This document shows, piece by piece, positions 32,634 to 41,940 of a stretch of DNA of 44,719 nucleotides. Each line of letters begins with the position of its first letter. Position 1 is the first letter of the stretch. The stretch comes from CAZBEL01 sp964628055. GTDB lineage: Bacteria; Fidelibacterota; Marinisomatia; Marinisomatales; TCS56. The notes under the pieces were generated by a model. The model was not told the DNA's origin. It saw nothing but the letters and a program-made list of their open reading frames with translations, and made no database searches. The stretch spans positions 1 to 44,719 of the forward strand of contig CAZVNL010000018.1 in the NCBI GenBank assembly GCA_964628055.1, in the 5' to 3' direction. Both the position numbers and the translations under genes were made by a program.

Positions 32634-34866
32634 CAACTACCTCGCCCTTTTTTTATTGTTAACCGGGTTCCTTGGGGCCCAAGAACCGGCTATGCTCTCC
32701 GGGTTTATTAGCGATGCCGGTTCGGGAGAGAATATTTACGGGGCCAATGTGTATCTCCAAAAGACCACCGTGGGGAGCGTGTCCAACATAGAGGGGTATT
32801 ATGTTTTGTCCGATGTTGCCCCGGGTAAGTATGTGTTGGTAGTGTCCTTCATTGGCTTTCAAGAATATAACCAGGAAGTTGTCCTCCAACCGGGGGAGCG
32901 GAAAGTGCTGGATATCGCCTTGGAGCCCAACGTTCTCCAGGGCGAAACGGTTCAGGTTACGGGTAAACGCACGGCCTTCAAGCGCCAGGTACAACTCAGT
33001 AAGGTTAGTTTAGACCCCCGGCAGATTGCCGCCGTTCCCCAGGTGGGGGAAGTGGACCTTTTCCGGGCCTTGCAGCAGTTACCCGGTGTGAACGCGGAAT
33101 CGGATTTCTCTTCGGGGCTCATTATTCGCGGCGGCGATTCCGATCAGAATCTCGTCCTCTTAGATGGGATTACCGTGTATAATCCCTCCCACCTCTTGGG
33201 AATGTTCTCTAACTTCATTACGGATGGTCTCCGAGATGTGGAATTATTGAAGGGGGGGTATCCGGCGGAGTACGGAGGCCGGCTCTCTTCGGTAGTCAAT
33301 GTGCATAGCAAGGAGGGCAATCAAAAGAGCTTTAACATGAATGGGGAAGTGAGTATGGTTTCCTCCAAGTTCCTGATGGAAGGTCCTATACGCAATGGCG
33401 CCTGGCTGGTGACGGGCCGCCGGACGTACCTTGATAAAATGTTGGACGCTTTTCGAGCCCTTAATCTAACCACCTTTGATTTACCTTATTATTTTTATGA
33501 TCTCCAGGCCAATATATTTCAAAACCTTTCAGCCAGTGACCGGCTTTCGGTGAGTGCTTATTTAGGGGATGATGTCCTGGATTGGATTGCGGCCAATATG
33601 CATTTTTCCTGGGGGAATCAGACCTTAAGTTCCCGGTTTCGGCACGTCTTTTCGCCACGCCTGTTTTCTAATTTCATGGTGGCCCATAGCCGTTTCGATA
33701 TTCGGTCCCAGTTAGGAGGCGACGAGGCCCTTCGGGAGCGAGATGTGATTCTCGACATAACCACGAAAGGCGATTTGACTTATTACGCCGGTGGGGAGCG
33801 GGAGATAAAATTTGGCTTCGAAGCGAAAAAGTTGCATATCTCTTACATTAGCTGGTTCGGCGAGGAAGAGCAGTTCCGGCTGCAACAACACCCCTTTTAT
33901 ACGGGAATCTACGGTCAGCTGAACTGGCACCCGTCAAAATGGGTCTTGGTAACGGGTCTACGGTTGAATTATTACGATGCGGCCAGGCGGAAATTCCATC
34001 TGGCGCCACGGTTTTCACTGAAAAGGATTTTGGGGGAGAAAACCTCCCTGACCTTCTCGTTGAATCGTTATTATCAAAATATCTTCGCCCTGAACGATGA
34101 ATTCAATATGAAAATTATGAATGCCTGGATTGCTCAAGATACTACGGTCAACACCCCCTATTCTAACGAGGCCATCGTTGGATTTAAAACAACGCTCCCG
34201 TCAGCGACAACCGTGTCTGTAGAGTCGTACTATAAGCGTATGTATAACCTGTACGTGTTTAAGAACGAAATCGCCAGTTACGATCAAACCATTATAGATC
34301 CCCGGGCGGCCGATTTTTTCGAACCCACTGACGCGGAAGCCTTCGGTCTTGAATTTTTGTTAGAACATGCAGTAGGTCGCGTGAACGGCCAGGTTTCTTA
34401 CACCCGCTCGTGGGTGATCAAGCAAATCAAAGACGAACCGCGCTACTGGGCCAATTGGGACCGACGGGATAATTTGAAGGTGGTGGCCAACTGGCGAATC
34501 AATAAAAAGTGGGATTTTGGATCCAGTTTGGATGCTTATACCGGAATACCCTATACACCCATCCTGGGGTTTTACACGTATTACGAACCTGGGTATTCCA
34601 CCCCTCTCTATATTGAAATCCCAGGTGATCGTAACAGCCAGCGGCTACCTTTTTACCAACGTCTGGATGTGGCCATTACTCGCCACTACCGCTTTACGAA
34701 ATGGGATTTAGACGTGAAATTGAATATCATCAACCTCTTGAACCATAAAAACTACTTTCGCGTCACCTATAACACCAGTCCTTTAAAAGAGGGAGAACCG
34801 CCGGAGCAAATAAGGTTGCAGTTGTTACCTTTCTTACCCACCTTAGGCGTCCGAGCCCAGTTCTGA
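32593..34866 (+). CDS. TonB-dependent outer-membrane receptor with carboxypeptidase-regulatory-like domain
   Basis: A 757-residue receptor of the kind abundant in the FCB group. After a signal peptide (ending about residue 30, FLGAQ), residues 33-120 form a carboxypeptidase-regulatory-like beta domain (SGFISDAGSGENIYGANVYL, then GYYVLSDVAPGKYVLVVSFI). The plug domain (about 135-240) reads LPGVNAESDFSSGLIIRGGD, then DGITVYNPSHLLGMF and GGYPAEYGGRLSSVV. The remaining 500 residues are a 22-strand barrel ending LPTLGVRAQF. It takes up a substrate using TonB energy; the substrate is unknown. The ATG at 32593 lies inside the peroxiredoxin gene; a TTG eight codons later is an alternative. The DUF4249-like lipoprotein gene follows with a TGATG overlap. 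Confidence 0.94.
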   Translation: MAPTYCETLTPKISNYLALFLLLTGFLGAQEPAMLSGFISDAGSGENIYGANVYLQKTTVGSVSNIEGYYVLSDVAPGKYVLVVSFIGFQEYNQEVVLQPGERKVLDIALEPNVLQGETVQVTGKRTAFKRQVQLSKVSLDPRQIAAVPQVGEVDLFRALQQLPGVNAESDFSSGLIIRGGDSDQNLVLLDGITVYNPSHLLGMFSNFITDGLRDVELLKGGYPAEYGGRLSSVVNVHSKEGNQKSFNMNGEVSMVSSKFLMEGPIRNGAWLVTGRRTYLDKMLDAFRALNLTTFDLPYYFYDLQANIFQNLSASDRLSVSAYLGDDVLDWIAANMHFSWGNQTLSSRFRHVFSPRLFSNFMVAHSRFDIRSQLGGDEALRERDVILDITTKGDLTYYAGGEREIKFGFEAKKLHISYISWFGEEEQFRLQQHPFYTGIYGQLNWHPSKWVLVTGLRLNYYDAARRKFHLAPRFSLKRILGEKTSLTFSLNRYYQNIFALNDEFNMKIMNAWIAQDTTVNTPYSNEAIVGFKTTLPSATTVSVESYYKRMYNLYVFKNEIASYDQTIIDPRAADFFEPTDAEAFGLEFLLEHAVGRVNGQVSYTRSWVIKQIKDEPRYWANWDRRDNLKVVANWRINKKWDFGSSLDAYTGIPYTPILGFYTYYEPGYSTPLYIEIPGDRNSQRLPFYQRLDVAITRHYRFTKWDLDVKLNIINLLNHKNYFRVTYNTSPLKEGEPPEQIRLQLLPFLPTLGVRAQF

Positions 34867-35834
34867 TGCGGTACTTCTTCAGTTTCTTCTTGATGGTTCT
34901 TGGTTGGGCCGTGTTATCCTGCGAAGGGTTGCTGGATATGCCTGATGAGGCTCGGTACGAAGAGAAGATTGTGGTGAATGGAACCCTCCTGGCCAATCCT
35001 TTTATTCCCATTGATTCTGTCTGGGTACACACGTCTAGTCGTGTTGACGAGCCCTTTGCGGCAGATTCCAATGCCCTGACAGGAGCCATGGTAACGCTCT
35101 TAGGTCCAGACCAGGGGGGCGAGGACTTTTTAGACACTCTGCGGGAAGATGTTAACCTGCCAGGCCTGTATCACATTCCTGGGGGTCGTAGGGCTCAGGC
35201 TGGGGAGACGTACACTTTGTATGTATCTCATCCCGGTTATCCCTCGGTGGAGGCCAGCACCACCGTTCCGGGACCGGTGTATATGGTGAACGATTCCGTC
35301 CACACGGACGCCGGTACTTTTTTTGGCTTTCCCGATACCATCGTATATCGTCCCGCCAGTGAAGAGGATGACTTTCTAAGTCCGGTGATATTTTCTTTCG
35401 ATCTACAAATCGATTCCACGGCGCCACCCTATCTCGTACGACTGATCAACATTGCCTTGGAGCCTACCCGGGAAAATATGATTTTAGAAGATGACTCCTT
35501 AAAAGCCCTCATTTATAAATGGAACGGTTTGGGGGACGATGAAGAAGAGCTGGAATTGCGTCTATTGTCCAGACGGGCGACGGCATTTAATAGCACGGTA
35601 TACGATCGCCGCTATCAGGTGTCCTGGTCTCAGCTTACCTTTTATGGTCCCCAGGTTTTTATGGTCATTGCCTTGGACGAGTCGTACTATAACTACCACA
35701 AAGGGTTTTTAGAGGGGCCGCCCCGGGATATACACTACCTCCCAGAGAGCAATGTCGTAGGAGGCTATGGCCTATTCTCTTCGGCTAACTTGACGCCAGA
35801 AAATATTCACTATTATTACTTGGCACGACCTTAA
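34866..35834 (+). CDS. DUF4249-like outer-membrane lipoprotein, partner of the TonB receptor
   Basis: A 322-residue lipoprotein. The lipobox AVLSC places the lipidated cysteine at residue 19, followed by EGLLDMPDE. The domain that follows (EEKIVVNGTLLANPFIPIDS, then a middle beta-rich part and YYNYHKGFL near the end) matches the DUF4249 family, which is regularly encoded directly after TonB receptors with a carboxypeptidase-like N-terminal domain. The start overlaps the receptor stop by one base (TGATG), so the two are coupled. It probably sits at the cell surface or on the periplasmic face and helps capture substrate for the receptor. The exact role is unknown. The next gene is convergent with only 7 bases between the stops. 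Confidence 0.88.
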   Translation: MRYFFSFFLMVLGWAVLSCEGLLDMPDEARYEEKIVVNGTLLANPFIPIDSVWVHTSSRVDEPFAADSNALTGAMVTLLGPDQGGEDFLDTLREDVNLPGLYHIPGGRRAQAGETYTLYVSHPGYPSVEASTTVPGPVYMVNDSVHTDAGTFFGFPDTIVYRPASEEDDFLSPVIFSFDLQIDSTAPPYLVRLINIALEPTRENMILEDDSLKALIYKWNGLGDDEEELELRLLSRRATAFNSTVYDRRYQVSWSQLTFYGPQVFMVIALDESYYNYHKGFLEGPPRDIHYLPESNVVGGYGLFSSANLTPENIHYYYLARP

Positions 35835-35841
35835 CGCGGGA

Positions 35842-36276
35842 TCAAGGAAGGCCAACGCCGTAGGTGAAAACCAACTGGCTTCCTAAATAACTGGTCCTCA
35901 CCACTCCCAGGACCAAAAGTCCCAACAGTACAAGTGCTACGACTTCCAACCGGCGATCTTCCCGGTCTCTCAAAAAGAAATAGAGCCACAGAATAAACAA
36001 CGCCAAGCCGCCCCAGGAGGTGAGAGTAGCCCATTGGGCATGTTGGTTAAGTAGGGTTACAGCTTCTGGTGGGAGCGGTTGTTGTTGAGCCAGGGCGGCG
36101 GCTTTGTTCCCTGTGATACTGGTCCAAAACCCGGTAAGGGCTCCTAAGCCTAGTAACCACAAACCGATCGCCTGGCTGAACCATCGGGGTCCCCATAACT
36201 GTAAACCGTGGAAGAAGAAAGCAACCACAAAAAGGGCAATAGGGAAATGGACCAGGTACGGGTGCCAGGTGTTCAC
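35842..36276 (-). CDS. DUF2231-like four-TM membrane protein
   Basis: A 144-residue membrane protein with four helices (about 8-26, 33-54, 84-104, 112-135). Its start, NTWHPYLVHFPIALFVVAFF, is the typical opening of DUF2231 proteins, with a conserved His pair and Pro. Some relatives are proposed to bind haem or take part in redox processes, but the family is uncharacterised. The start codon is GTG (36274-36276) with no visible ribosome site; the conserved HPxxVHFPIAL motif leaves little room for another start. tRNA-Glu lies just upstream on the same strand. Confidence 0.85.
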   Translation of the reverse strand: MNTWHPYLVHFPIALFVVAFFFHGLQLWGPRWFSQAIGLWLLGLGALTGFWTSITGNKAAALAQQQPLPPEAVTLLNQHAQWATLTSWGGLALFILWLYFFLRDREDRRLEVVALVLLGLLVLGVVRTSYLGSQLVFTYGVGLP

Positions 36277-36329
36277 AAGTAGGATTGGATAGCGTTATTC
36301 AGTGAGGAACGATTAACGGTGTATGCAAG

Positions 36330-36404
36330 TGGTAGCCCGTAGGGGAATCGAACCCCTGTTGCCACATTGAAAGCGTGGAGTCCTTACCACTAGACGAACG
36401 GGCC
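36330..36404 (-). tRNA. tRNA-Glu (anticodon TTC)
   Basis: The minus strand folds as a complete tRNA of 75 bases including an encoded CCA (36330-36332). The acceptor stem is GGCCCGT/ACGGGCT with a G-U first pair, the D arm carries GTGGTAAGGAC, and the anticodon loop CTTTCAA holds TTC for glutamate. The T arm is GGGGTTCGATTCCCC, and the discriminator base is A. The 5' end is at 36404. Confidence 0.97.
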
Positions 36405-36592
36405 AAATTAACTCTTGAAAGCTCAAACCGGGCTGCGAATTTAAATGTTTACGCCTGTAGGTGCCAAAGGCTTTGGATTCGCGTTTTCCGGGGCGGTCCA
36501 TTTATGCCTTTCTACCTTACCCCAGGGATTCTGGACACGGTTAGGGATAAGTAATTACGGGTCTATAAAAACGATGTTCCCGAAGCTTATTT

Positions 36593-37087
36593 TTAGGTTC
36601 GTGGGGCAATCCGAATCCCTTTAAAGGTGCATTTTTTACACGAATAGTAGCGTACATCGGCCCATAAAATTAATCCCAGTATCCGATGGCGGAGGCGGCG
36701 ATGAGTACGTTGCATATCGGAACCGCATTTCAAACAGCTTCGCAACGGTCCATGGCGAAGGATATAACGGTTCCGTATCCGGTAAAAAACCATTCCAAGG
36801 GCGGTGAGGATAAGCAGGATGCCCACAATGTCCGATGTTTCCACCTCCATGAGTAAACTGAACAAACGGTTTGTCAGGGAAGAGATATTCGTCGCTATTC
36901 CTAAGATTAAACGCTTGAGTTGCCGAAATACGAAGGCTTTTATTTCCAATTTTTCCACCAGCAGAAATACGCCCAGCGCCAGAAGAACAAGGACGGTTAA
37001 TTCAAAACGGTATTCTTGCCACCAAGCGTGATGGCGGCGGCCTGAATGGTGAGAATGATGATGTTTATTCATGTCTCCAGTATTCAT
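36593..37087 (-). CDS. Small membrane protein with His-rich N terminus and zinc-ribbon-like C terminus
   Basis: A 164-residue protein of no family I recognise. A histidine-rich start (NKHHHSHHSGRRHH) could bind metal. Two TM helices follow (about 27-45 and 82-102 counted from the ATG at 37087), separated by an amphipathic stretch. The C-terminal tail holds two CxxC pairs (SCLKCGSDMQ and YSCKKCTFKG) separated by about 30 basic residues, as in a zinc ribbon. A TTG 12 bases upstream and an ATG 15 bases downstream (with GGAG before it) are alternative starts. Monocistronic, between tRNA-Glu and the exonuclease gene. Function unknown; membrane-linked metal or nucleic-acid binding is possible. Confidence 0.8.
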   Translation of the reverse strand: MNTGDMNKHHHSHHSGRRHHAWWQEYRFELTVLVLLALGVFLLVEKLEIKAFVFRQLKRLILGIATNISSLTNRLFSLLMEVETSDIVGILLILTALGMVFYRIRNRYILRHGPLRSCLKCGSDMQRTHRRLRHRILGLILWADVRYYSCKKCTFKGIRIAPRT

Positions 37088-37236
37088 TTTATTTTCCAAG
37101 GGCGAAGTCTACGATTTCCCATGGAAACATGCATTAATTATTCTTAGGGCTTCGCTGCGTGGTATCCAGTCCCTGCGGAATCAACTTCGAGGAGTCTATT
37201 GACTTCCCTTAAATTACCTGCCAAAAGGTAAGGCAC

Positions 37237-38031
37237 ATGGACGACGTTGGAAGGACAAGGCACCTATATTCCTGGAACGTGAATGGTATTCGAGCCGCGG
37301 AGCGGAAGGGGTTTCTTTCCTGGTTGGAAGCCACGCAACCTGATATTGTGTGTCTTCAGGAAACCAAAGTAAAAGAAGATCAATTGTCTCCTACCCTACG
37401 AGGAGCGGGAGGTTACCAGACCTATTGGCATTCCGCGGAACGAGCCGGCTACAGCGGTGTAGCCACCCTGTGTAAAAATGAGCCCTTGTATATTCAATAC
37501 GGCTTAGGGATTGACCGTTTCGACCGGGAAGGCCGGGTGCTAATCACCGAACACGATGACTTCCTGTTGTACAATATTTATTTTCCAAATGGACAGCGGG
37601 ATCAGGAGCGTCTGGACTACAAATTGGATTTTTACGCTACCCTCTTGCCCCTGATTAACGACCAGGTGGCCTCTGGCGTGAACGTTATCGTGGCCGGGGA
37701 TTGGAATACGGCGCACCAAGAAATTGATCTGGCCCGACCGAAGGAGAATGTGAATACGTCGGGGTTCCTACCGGTGGAACGGGAGTGGCTTGACCGCTAC
37801 GTGGCGGCGGGATGGGTAGACACGTTTCGTCTTTTCCATCCAGAAGGAGGACGTTACTCCTGGTGGACCTATCGCTTTGGAGCCCGCGCACGGAATATCG
37901 GTTGGCGTATCGATTACTTTTTCGTGAATGCATCGTTTGCCGATCACGTCGTCGATGCGGATATCTTTGAGGAGGTACCCGGCTCGGACCACTGTCCCAT
38001 TTATCTGGAAATAGGAGCCCAACCCCGATGA
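37237..38031 (+). CDS. xth: Exodeoxyribonuclease III (AP endonuclease)
   Basis: A 264-residue exonuclease III-type enzyme that cuts abasic DNA and degrades duplex 3' ends in base-excision repair. All catalytic motifs are present: the Asn in YSWNVNGIRAAERKGF, the metal-binding Glu in CLQETKV, YNIYFPNGQRD, the DxN motif GDWNTAHQEIDLARP, RIDYFFV and the His-containing GSDHCPIYLE. Length is normal for the family. The ATG has AAAGGTAAGG upstream. The stop overlaps the AMP nucleosidase start (ATGA), so the two are in one transcript. The shared link may be nucleotide salvage and DNA repair. Confidence 0.95.
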   Translation: MDDVGRTRHLYSWNVNGIRAAERKGFLSWLEATQPDIVCLQETKVKEDQLSPTLRGAGGYQTYWHSAERAGYSGVATLCKNEPLYIQYGLGIDRFDREGRVLITEHDDFLLYNIYFPNGQRDQERLDYKLDFYATLLPLINDQVASGVNVIVAGDWNTAHQEIDLARPKENVNTSGFLPVEREWLDRYVAAGWVDTFRLFHPEGGRYSWWTYRFGARARNIGWRIDYFFVNASFADHVVDADIFEEVPGSDHCPIYLEIGAQPR

Positions 38032-38801
38032 AATCGAAAGAAGCTATTGTTAAAGACTGGATCAAGCGTTACACGGGAACGCTACTCGAGGAGTACGGGA
38101 AATGGATTTTGCTGACCAATTTCCAGAACTACGTGGACAAGTTTGCTCAGCGATTTAAGGCACCCGTAAAGGGTCGGAGCGGCCCTATGACTTCGGCCAC
38201 GAATAAAGCAGGGTTGAGCATCATTAATTTTGGCATGGGTAGTTCCAACGCCGCTACGATCATGGATTTATTATCGGTGGTGAAACCCCACGGCGTCCTG
38301 TTCCTGGGAAAGTGCGGGGGGTTGAAGAAATCCACCGAGATCGGACATTTCATCCTGCCTATCGCCGCCATTCGCGGTGAAGGGACCAGCGACGATTATT
38401 TCCCCAAGGAAGTTCCGGCAATGCCCTCTTTTAAACTTCACAAGTACGTTTCCCAGATTCTCGTGGAGCGTGACCTGGACTATCGGACCGGTGTGATCTA
38501 CACCACCAATCGCCGGGTGTGGGAACACGATGATATGTTTAAAGCTTACCTGCGGGAGGTGCGAGCCTTGGGGATTGATATGGAAACAGCTACTTTGTTT
38601 ATTGTAGGACTCTATAACGGCATTGCCCGGGGGGCCCTCTTGTTAGTCTCCGATACGCCCATGACACCGGAGGGGGTGAAAACGTCCGAGTCGGACAACC
38701 AGGTAACGGAAACTTACACCGATCTGCACCTTGATATTGGAATCCAGGTCATGAGTCGTATCGGGCGAGAGGGAGAACAAATCAAGCATTTTGTCTACTG
38801 A
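38028..38801 (+). CDS. amn: AMP nucleosidase, short form
   Basis: A 257-residue enzyme of the nucleoside phosphorylase superfamily that hydrolyses AMP to adenine and ribose 5-phosphate. It matches the catalytic domain of Amn: KGRSGPMTSATNKAGLSIIN, FGMGSSNAATIMDLLS, FLGKCGGLKKSTEIGHFILP, AIRGEGTSDDYFP, ALGIDMETATLF and LLLVSDTPMTPEGVKT. The N-terminal regulatory domain of the 480-residue enterobacterial enzyme is missing; the short form is usual in Bacteroidota-type genomes. ATGA overlap with the exonuclease gene. It runs 7 bp into the convergent hemW gene. Confidence 0.93.
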   Translation: MKSKEAIVKDWIKRYTGTLLEEYGKWILLTNFQNYVDKFAQRFKAPVKGRSGPMTSATNKAGLSIINFGMGSSNAATIMDLLSVVKPHGVLFLGKCGGLKKSTEIGHFILPIAAIRGEGTSDDYFPKEVPAMPSFKLHKYVSQILVERDLDYRTGVIYTTNRRVWEHDDMFKAYLREVRALGIDMETATLFIVGLYNGIARGALLLVSDTPMTPEGVKTSESDNQVTETYTDLHLDIGIQVMSRIGREGEQIKHFVY

Positions 38802-39940
38802 TTTTCGGTGGTGAAAGTTAGCTCTACGGCCAGGGTGTCGGCATAGAGCATCCCTTCGAGAGTGGGAGCGAGGTGGTGGTTCCGTAGTCGGAGAAAGGGT
38901 TTGATTGAACTCCCGTCACGGAAGGCGCGCTGAAGGAGTCGCCGCCGAAATGGGCCCGGGAGGCGATGCAAATTCACGCCCTGGCTGGTGCGCAAGCCAA
39001 AACCGATGATTTCATTGGTAAGTTGGGTTTTGTTCAGACGTTCCTGGCGAGCGATTGGGGATTGTCCCTGAGACAACCGTTTCAAATAAGTCTCCAGTGA
39101 GGAAACGTTCCACCAACGACTGACCTCGTCGAAACTGTGGGCCGAGGGACCAAACCCCAGGTAAGGTCGAATTTCCCAATAGTGGAGATTATGTAGGCAG
39201 CTCTTTCCGGGAAGGGCATAGTTAGCGATTTCATAGTGTTCGTATCCTGCCGACTGGAGCCATTTATGTGTATGCTTGAACATTGCCGCTGTTTTTCCCT
39301 CATCAGGCATGTGGACGGTTTGTTCTGCCACCTGATGGTGCAAGGGCGTTCCCGTTTCCACGGTAAGGGAATAGGCGGAAATGTGGTCCGGTTTGAGTTC
39401 CAGAAGGCGGTTTAAACCGCCTTCCCAGAACGTCAGGGATTGCCCCGGAAGGCCAAAGAGTAAATCGCAGTTGATGTTATCAAAACCCACTTTCCGGGCG
39501 GCGTGATAGGTTTGGTAACTTTCTTGAACCGTGTGAAGCCGGGACAACCACAGAAGATGGGTCGGCTCCCACGACTGGATTCCAATGGAAAGCCGATTGA
39601 TCCCTAAGGTATGGTAGTCCGCCAAGGCCTGGGTCGTCGTAGTGCCGGGATTCACTTCCAGGGTAATTTCCTTTACCTGGTTCATGGGAAACTGGTTGTA
39701 AAGCGCCTGGAGGATAGTCTCTAACTGGGAAGCCGCAAGCAGACTGGGCGTGCCACCCCCCAGGAACAAGGTTTCAAAGTTCCACGAGGAAGTATCTACC
39801 GGACAACTGCGTATCTCCTGGACCAGAGCCGTGACAAATGTTGGCAGGAGTGCTGCTTGTCCGGCCACTGAATAAAAAGCGCAGTAAGGACACTTTGCTT
39901 GGCAGAACGGAATGTGGATGTAGATTCCTGCTTTTGGCAT
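38795..39940 (-). CDS. hemW: HemW-like radical SAM protein (haem chaperone)
   Basis: A 381-residue radical SAM protein. The start MPKAGIYIHIPFCQAKCPYC has the cluster ligands C13, C17 and C20. ETLFLGGGTPSLL, EVNPGTTT, NRLSIGIQSW, FDNINCDLLFGLPGQS and ISAYSLTVETGTPL are the classical HemW/HemN-like motifs, and the C terminus carries a winged-helix HemN_C region. The N-terminal Cys of true coproporphyrinogen oxidase HemN is absent, which favours HemW, a haem-binding protein that delivers haem to cytochromes. I chose ATG 39940; longer frames run into the divergent phosphatase gene. The 3' end overlaps amn by 7 bp. Confidence 0.93.
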   Translation of the reverse strand: MPKAGIYIHIPFCQAKCPYCAFYSVAGQAALLPTFVTALVQEIRSCPVDTSSWNFETLFLGGGTPSLLAASQLETILQALYNQFPMNQVKEITLEVNPGTTTTQALADYHTLGINRLSIGIQSWEPTHLLWLSRLHTVQESYQTYHAARKVGFDNINCDLLFGLPGQSLTFWEGGLNRLLELKPDHISAYSLTVETGTPLHHQVAEQTVHMPDEGKTAAMFKHTHKWLQSAGYEHYEIANYALPGKSCLHNLHYWEIRPYLGFGPSAHSFDEVSRWWNVSSLETYLKRLSQGQSPIARQERLNKTQLTNEIIGFGLRTSQGVNLHRLPGPFRRRLLQRAFRDGSSIKPFLRLRNHHLAPTLEGMLYADTLAVELTFTTENQ

Positions 39941-40016
39941 AGGTAATATTACGGAAAAATACGCCTCGAGGAATGTTCGCAGAGAGTCTTTCGGTAGCTG
40001 TATATTCCCGATCATT

Positions 40017-40733
40017 ATGCGAGGAATCAAAGGTTTAATTACTATACGTTGCCGAATTTTTCTTGGTCTCCTGATCTTATGGGGCCAGGTATTATGGTCG
40101 GCTGAACCAGGAATCCTACGGGTCGGTTTTGATATTGATGATACGGTGTTGTTTACGGCCCGGTTGTTTGCAGCAGCTCCCCGGGATAGCAATCAGGCTG
40201 TGGACTACGCCTGGATTAATACCCATGACCGCAATTATTCCCTTCTGATCGAACCTACCGCTACCCTGATTCACTATTTCCACGCCCATGGGCATGAGGT
40301 CTATTTTATTACCTCCCGACCGCCGGTGAACGGGGAACAATTAGCCGGCTTCCTTACGGAGCAGTTGGGAATTGAGGTTCAGGTAGGGGAAAATTTGTTT
40401 TTTGCTCCCAAGGAGACCATAAGTGGAAAGCGCTACACTACCAAGCACCGCGTCATGAAGACCCTGGGGCTGGACCTATTTTACGGCGATGCCGATACAG
40501 ACATTATTGCCGCCCTTAAAGCAGGAGTCCAACCGGTGAGAATTGTCCGCACGGCCGCATCGGTGGACCAGTACGGCGCCAATTATTTTGGCAATACGAA
40601 CAATCCTGTCCGTCCCGCCTATCCCTTCACCAAAGAGGACTTGGCCCGTTTCTACCAGGCGGGAGTGGGTCCCTTTGGCGAACCGCTTTACCCGATCCTC
40701 TGGAATGATCCCGGGGTTACCTCGAAAAAGTAA
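40017..40733 (+). CDS. Exported HAD-type phosphatase, class B acid phosphatase (AphA)-like
   Basis: A 238-residue HAD phosphatase with an N-terminal signal peptide (residues about 10-28, LGLLILWGQVLWSA). HAD motif 1 is VGFDIDDTVLF, motif 2 FITSRPPVNGEQLAG, motif 3 includes KRYTTKHRVMKTL, and motif 4 is LFYGDADTDIIAA. The ending RPAYPFTKEDLARFYQAG and the class B motifs resemble AphA, a periplasmic phosphatase and phosphotransferase acting on nucleotides. It is divergent from hemW with 76 bp between starts, and the porin gene follows one base after the stop, so the two are co-transcribed. This suggests phosphate or nucleoside salvage: dephosphorylate outside, then import. Confidence 0.9.
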   Translation: MRGIKGLITIRCRIFLGLLILWGQVLWSAEPGILRVGFDIDDTVLFTARLFAAAPRDSNQAVDYAWINTHDRNYSLLIEPTATLIHYFHAHGHEVYFITSRPPVNGEQLAGFLTEQLGIEVQVGENLFFAPKETISGKRYTTKHRVMKTLGLDLFYGDADTDIIAALKAGVQPVRIVRTAASVDQYGANYFGNTNNPVRPAYPFTKEDLARFYQAGVGPFGEPLYPILWNDPGVTSKK

Positions 40734-40734
40734 C

Positions 40735-41940
40735 ATGGTACATAAAACTATCTCGGCTGTTTTAATTTTTTTGGGTCTGGGCTTATTAGGAGCCACGGAC
40801 CTGGATTGGAAGGCCGAGGTACGGCTGCGCATGGAGAAAGACACCAGCGAGGTGATTGACGATAGCCATACTGGCATAGCCACACGCACCCATTTACGTT
40901 CCCGGCTCTGGTTACGCCTGACTTCGGGCTCTGTTTCCGCTGTGTTGCAAGGCCAGGCTGCCGAACTCTTAGGCGCCCAGGGGTCTCCCCTCTATGGGAA
41001 AGACTCCATTTTGACGCTCCACCAGGTTTATGGAAAAATCAGTGATTTACTGGTACCGGGCTGGACGCTCTATGTGGGGCGTTTTGAATTCCAATTGGGG
41101 AAGGGGCGGTTCTTCAGCTCCAATTGGTGGGATGATCAGGGGAATGTCATGGAAGGGGTCAACCTAATAAACCGTAGCTGGCCGGGGTTGACGAATGTGT
41201 TCCACTTCATCATCCGGGAAACATACCTGACCATGGAAGGTGACAAGTCCGATGCTACGGTGGATGGGGTCTATCTCAAACCCCAATTTCCCCTCTTAGA
41301 GACCGTTGGTTTCGACGATTTGAGTGTTTACTGGTTTCGTGAGCAAAACCCTTATGGGACCCAGTTAGCCAGTGAGCGGATAACTTGGGGAGGGGCGCTG
41401 GAGTATTCCTTGTTCTGGTTCACTCTGGATTTGGAAGGCGCCCTGCAAGCCGGCCGGGTTCAGCCAGGAGTAGAAATTGCCGGGAAAATGTTGGTGGGTA
41501 ATCTTCAGGTAAATTGGCCCTTCGTGCCCGTATGGAAACGCCTCTTAGTCGGCTGGGAATACTATAGCGGCGATGAACTCCTCACAGAAGGGGAAGTGGA
41601 AGGCTTTGCCAACCCTTACGCTGAAAGACACGACTTCCACGGCCAGTTTGATCTCCATCAATCCTTCGTTAACAATTATTCCCGAGGATTAGAAGAATTC
41701 CACGTTAGCACGGAGGTAAACCTCTGGCGCGGCGTTAGTTTAAACCTTGCCTATTACCAGTTTAACGAAGGGCTTTCGAAACGGGGCAATTTAGGCAAGG
41801 AATGGGATGTAACTTTAGAAGCAACCTATAATGATCGTCTCACCCTACGCCAGGGTTACGCCCGCTACTGGTATGGTTCGGCCTCGTCTAGCGCTGGGAC
41901 GGACGAGTTTGCCTACACCATGTTGACGATTACTCTGTAA
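40735..41940 (+). CDS. Outer-membrane porin, alginate-export-like barrel
   Basis: A 401-residue barrel with a signal peptide (HKTISAVLIFLGLGLLGA). The opening EVRLRMEKDTS, then RTHLRSRLWLRL, YGKISDLLVPGWTLYVGRFE, NRSWPGLTNVFHF and the end AYTMLTITL resemble the alginate_exp/porin-type barrel family. The ATG at 40735 lies one base after the stop of the phosphatase; an earlier in-frame ATG at 40543 lies inside that gene and is rejected because the signal peptide starts here. It would let small anionic or sugar-like molecules cross the outer membrane. The substrate is unknown; coupling to the phosphatase suggests phosphorylated solutes or nucleosides. The last 11 bases overlap the convergent GroES-like gene. 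Confidence 0.85.
   Translation: MVHKTISAVLIFLGLGLLGATDLDWKAEVRLRMEKDTSEVIDDSHTGIATRTHLRSRLWLRLTSGSVSAVLQGQAAELLGAQGSPLYGKDSILTLHQVYGKISDLLVPGWTLYVGRFEFQLGKGRFFSSNWWDDQGNVMEGVNLINRSWPGLTNVFHFIIRETYLTMEGDKSDATVDGVYLKPQFPLLETVGFDDLSVYWFREQNPYGTQLASERITWGGALEYSLFWFTLDLEGALQAGRVQPGVEIAGKMLVGNLQVNWPFVPVWKRLLVGWEYYSGDELLTEGEVEGFANPYAERHDFHGQFDLHQSFVNNYSRGLEEFHVSTEVNLWRGVSLNLAYYQFNEGLSKRGNLGKEWDVTLEATYNDRLTLRQGYARYWYGSASSSAGTDEFAYTMLTITL

Noticed and set aside
40543..40734. Longer start for the porin gene
   Set aside because: The extra 64 residues lie in another frame of the phosphatase gene, while a proper signal peptide begins at ATG 40735.
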